Shown here: positions 6,323-8,284 of the stretch, piece by piece | How positions within the stretch are numbered: position 1 is the stretch's first letter | Layout of the letters: every line of letters begins with the position of its first letter | DNA from: Micavibrio aeruginosavorus | GTDB taxonomy: Bacteria > Pseudomonadota > Alphaproteobacteria > Micavibrionales > Micavibrionaceae | Reading direction: 5' to 3' | Length of the DNA stretch: 8,284 nucleotides | NCBI GenBank assembly: GCA_003241475.1 | Contig: QFQB01000087.1 | Location: forward strand, 1-8,284 | The notes under the pieces: model-generated | The model's database searches: none | Seen by the model: the letters and a program-made list of their open reading frames with translations, nothing else | Told to the model about the DNA's origin: nothing | Translations under genes and position numbers: made by a program

Positions 6323-8284
6323 ATGGCCACACCCTCCCCGAATTTACCCGCCGCGAGCAATAGCGGCCTTAGCCAGACGAAAACCGCGTTCAGCGGCGTT
6401 TTGCGTGGAGATACGGTTCTGGCCGTCGGGATCGTGACGATCCTTGTTTTCATGTTGATCCCTATTCCCACATTCTTGCTGGATCTGGGGCTGGCGGTTT
6501 CCATTCTCTTTTCAATTTTTATTCTGATGCTCACGCTGTCGATCGGCAAGCCGCTCGAATTTTCAACCTTCCCGACGGTATTGCTGATCTCCACGGCGTT
6601 ACGGCTTGGCCTCAACATTGCCGCCACGCGATTAATTTTGGCGCATGGGCATGAGGGGACTGATTCCGCTGGAGCCATTATTCAAGCCTTTGGCGGCTTG
6701 ATCATTTCGGGCAACTTCATTGTCGGCGCGGTCGTGTTCGCGATATTAATCATCATCAACTTCGTGGTTGTTACCAAGGGTTCGGGGCGTATCGCCGAGG
6801 TCGCGGCGCGTTTTAGTTTGGACGCCATGCCCGGAAAGCAGATGGCGATTGACTCCGATTTGTCCTCGGGCCTTATCACCGAAGACGAAGCCAAAATCCG
6901 CCGCAAGGAGCTGGAACAGGAATCCGGCTTCTTCGGGGCCATGGACGGTGCGGCGAAATTCGTGCGCGGCGATGCTATCGCGGCCCTTCTCATCGTGTTC
7001 ATCAACATCATCGGCGGGATCATTATCGGCACGGTCCAAGAAGACATGAGCCTCGGCGATGCCGCGCAGACCTACACGATCCTTACCATCGGTGAAGGTT
7101 TGGTTTCGCAAATTCCAGCCTTGATCGTTTCTATCTCCGCCGGTCTTCTGGTGTCCAAGGCCGGTGTTGAAGGCACTGCTGATAAAGCATTGCTTGACCA
7201 GTTCTCGCGTTATCCGAAGGCTATGGCCTTTACGGCAACGCTGATGCTACTCATTGCCGTCGTGCCTGCGGTTCCTTTTACACCGTTCGCCTTCATGGCG
7301 GCTGTGTTCGGCGGTCTTGCCTATATGTCGTGGAAGCGTCAGGAAGCGGACAAAGAAGCCAAGGCGCTCGCGCTCGCCCCGCCCAAGCCCGGCACGCCCG
7401 GCGCGAAACCCGCCGAAGAACCAATCTCCAAAGCGCTCGCAATGGACATCATCCGTCTAGAACTCGGCTACGGATTGCTGTCTTTGGTGCAAGGCGAAGG
7501 CGGCAACAAGCTCACCGACCAGATCAAAGGCCTGCGTCGGCAATTGGCCGAGGACATGGGCTATGTTCTTCCCGCCGTGCGGATCCAAGACAATCTGCAA
7601 CTCCCCGCCAACACCTATATCGTGAAGGTGAAAGAGATCGAGGCCGGGCGCGGCGAAGTGCGCGCGGGCATGCTGATGGCGATGGACCCGACGGGCGCCG
7701 CCATCACGCTCCCCGGCGAGAACACGGTGGAGCCGACTTTCGGCCTGCCCGCCATGTGGATTGATGAACAGTATCGCGAAGAAGCGCATTTCAAAGGCTA
7801 CACGGTTGTCGATGCGCCCACGGTTATCACGACGCACATTACAGAGCTGGTCAAAGACAACATGGCCGATCTGCTCTCCTACGCCGAGACGCAAAAACTG
7901 CTCGACGAGCTGCCCAAGGAATATCAAAAGCTCGTCGCCGACGTCATCCCCGGCCACATGACGGTGGGCGGACTGCAGCGCATCCTGCAAAATCTGGTAT
8001 CCGAGCGCGTGTCAGTGCGCGATCTTCCCACCATCCTCGAAGGCATCGCCGAAGCCACCGTTTACACGAAAAACATCGCTTATATTACCGAGCATGTGCG
8101 CTCGCGCCTCGCCCGCCAGATCTGCGATATGAACACGAACTCCCAAGGTTTCGTGCCTTTACTCACGCTTTCGCCGGAATGGGAGCAAGCGTTCAGCGAA
8201 TCCCTGCTCGGCGACGGCGAAGACCGCCAGCTCGCGATGGCGCCGACGCAGCTGCAGAATTTCATCGCCGCCGTGCGCGATTCC
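6323..8284 (+). CDS. flhA: Flagellar export gate protein FlhA, 5' part (3' end outside window)
   Basis: FlhA forms the nonameric ring of the flagellar type III export gate and couples proton flow to export. The frame stays open from the ATG at 6323 to the right edge: 654 codons of a protein usually near 700. The membrane domain (about 25-345) contains TALRLGLNIAATRLILAHG and the FHIPEP-family signature DAMPGKQMAIDSDL (167-180). The loop acids D177/D179 include the equivalent of an Asp known to be essential in Salmonella. An Ala/Pro/Lys-rich linker (about 345-366) leads to the cytoplasmic domain beginning near SKALAMDIIRLELGYGLL (369 on). That domain includes FGLPAMWI, VITTHITELVKDNMADLLSY and HMTVGGLQRILQNLVSE, the chaperone/substrate-docking part. 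ATG 6323 is the first possible start in this frame and has no Shine-Dalgarno sequence. It is transcribed away from the lipoprotein gene. The identification is secure. Confidence 0.97.
   Translation, partial: MATPSPNLPAASNSGLSQTKTAFSGVLRGDTVLAVGIVTILVFMLIPIPTFLLDLGLAVSILFSIFILMLTLSIGKPLEFSTFPTVLLISTALRLGLNIAATRLILAHGHEGTDSAGAIIQAFGGLIISGNFIVGAVVFAILIIINFVVVTKGSGRIAEVAARFSLDAMPGKQMAIDSDLSSGLITEDEAKIRRKELEQESGFFGAMDGAAKFVRGDAIAALLIVFINIIGGIIIGTVQEDMSLGDAAQTYTILTIGEGLVSQIPALIVSISAGLLVSKAGVEGTADKALLDQFSRYPKAMAFTATLMLLIAVVPAVPFTPFAFMAAVFGGLAYMSWKRQEADKEAKALALAPPKPGTPGAKPAEEPISKALAMDIIRLELGYGLLSLVQGEGGNKLTDQIKGLRRQLAEDMGYVLPAVRIQDNLQLPANTYIVKVKEIEAGRGEVRAGMLMAMDPTGAAITLPGENTVEPTFGLPAMWIDEQYREEAHFKGYTVVDAPTVITTHITELVKDNMADLLSYAETQKLLDELPKEYQKLVADVIPGHMTVGGLQRILQNLVSERVSVRDLPTILEGIAEATVYTKNIAYITEHVRSRLARQICDMNTNSQGFVPLLTLSPEWEQAFSESLLGDGEDRQLAMAPTQLQNFIAAVRDS

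Noticed and set aside
7457..7990. 177-codon minus-strand frame inside flhA
   Set aside because: It is antisense to conserved FlhA cytoplasmic-domain sequence and looks like a codon-bias shadow.

Overview
The window is a stretch of flagellar chromosome from an alphaproteobacterium. The main evidence is the gene order fliF-fliG-fliH(flbE)-fliN-flbD on the + strand, which is the arrangement known from Caulobacter and relatives. FlbD is a sigma-54 activator largely confined to alphaproteobacteria. The fliH gene is of the alphaproteobacterial type, and an OmpA-family lipoprotein of a type I associate with Rhodospirillales-like genomes lies next to the cluster. GC content looks moderate (mid-50s percent by eye). 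A Micavibrio- or Rhodospirillales-like source would fit, but the exact lineage cannot be fixed from the sequence alone.

Layout. Positions 1-4613 (+) hold a tightly packed run: the 3' part of fliF (MS ring), fliG (rotor/switch), fliH (export ATPase regulator), fliN (C ring), a small two-helix membrane protein of unknown function, and flbD (transcriptional activator). Gaps range from 29 nt down to overlapping stop/start codons, so this is very probably one operon whose promoter lies upstream of the window. Positions 4617-6046 (-) hold two genes in the opposite direction: a small secreted protein of unknown function that converges on flbD with only 3 nt between the stop codons, and a 310-residue lipoprotein with a degenerate OmpA-like C-terminus. 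A clear intrinsic terminator (5082-5108) follows the lipoprotein gene. Positions 6047-6322 are a divergent intergenic region with a good extended -10 promoter for the lipoprotein and a weaker candidate for flhA. Positions 6323-8284 (+) hold flhA (export gate), open at the window's right edge after 654 codons.

How the genes work together. FliF forms the membrane ring on which FliG and FliN build the rotor and switch. FlhA sits inside the ring as the export gate, and FliH links the export ATPase to the C ring and gate. FlbD, encoded in the same operon as these early structural genes, would switch on later sigma-54-dependent flagellar genes once the basal body is under way, as shown for Caulobacter FlbD. 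No mobile element, CRISPR array, RNA gene or clearly new multi-gene system is visible. The least explained items are the small membrane protein between fliN and flbD and the two minus-strand envelope genes set between flbD and flhA.
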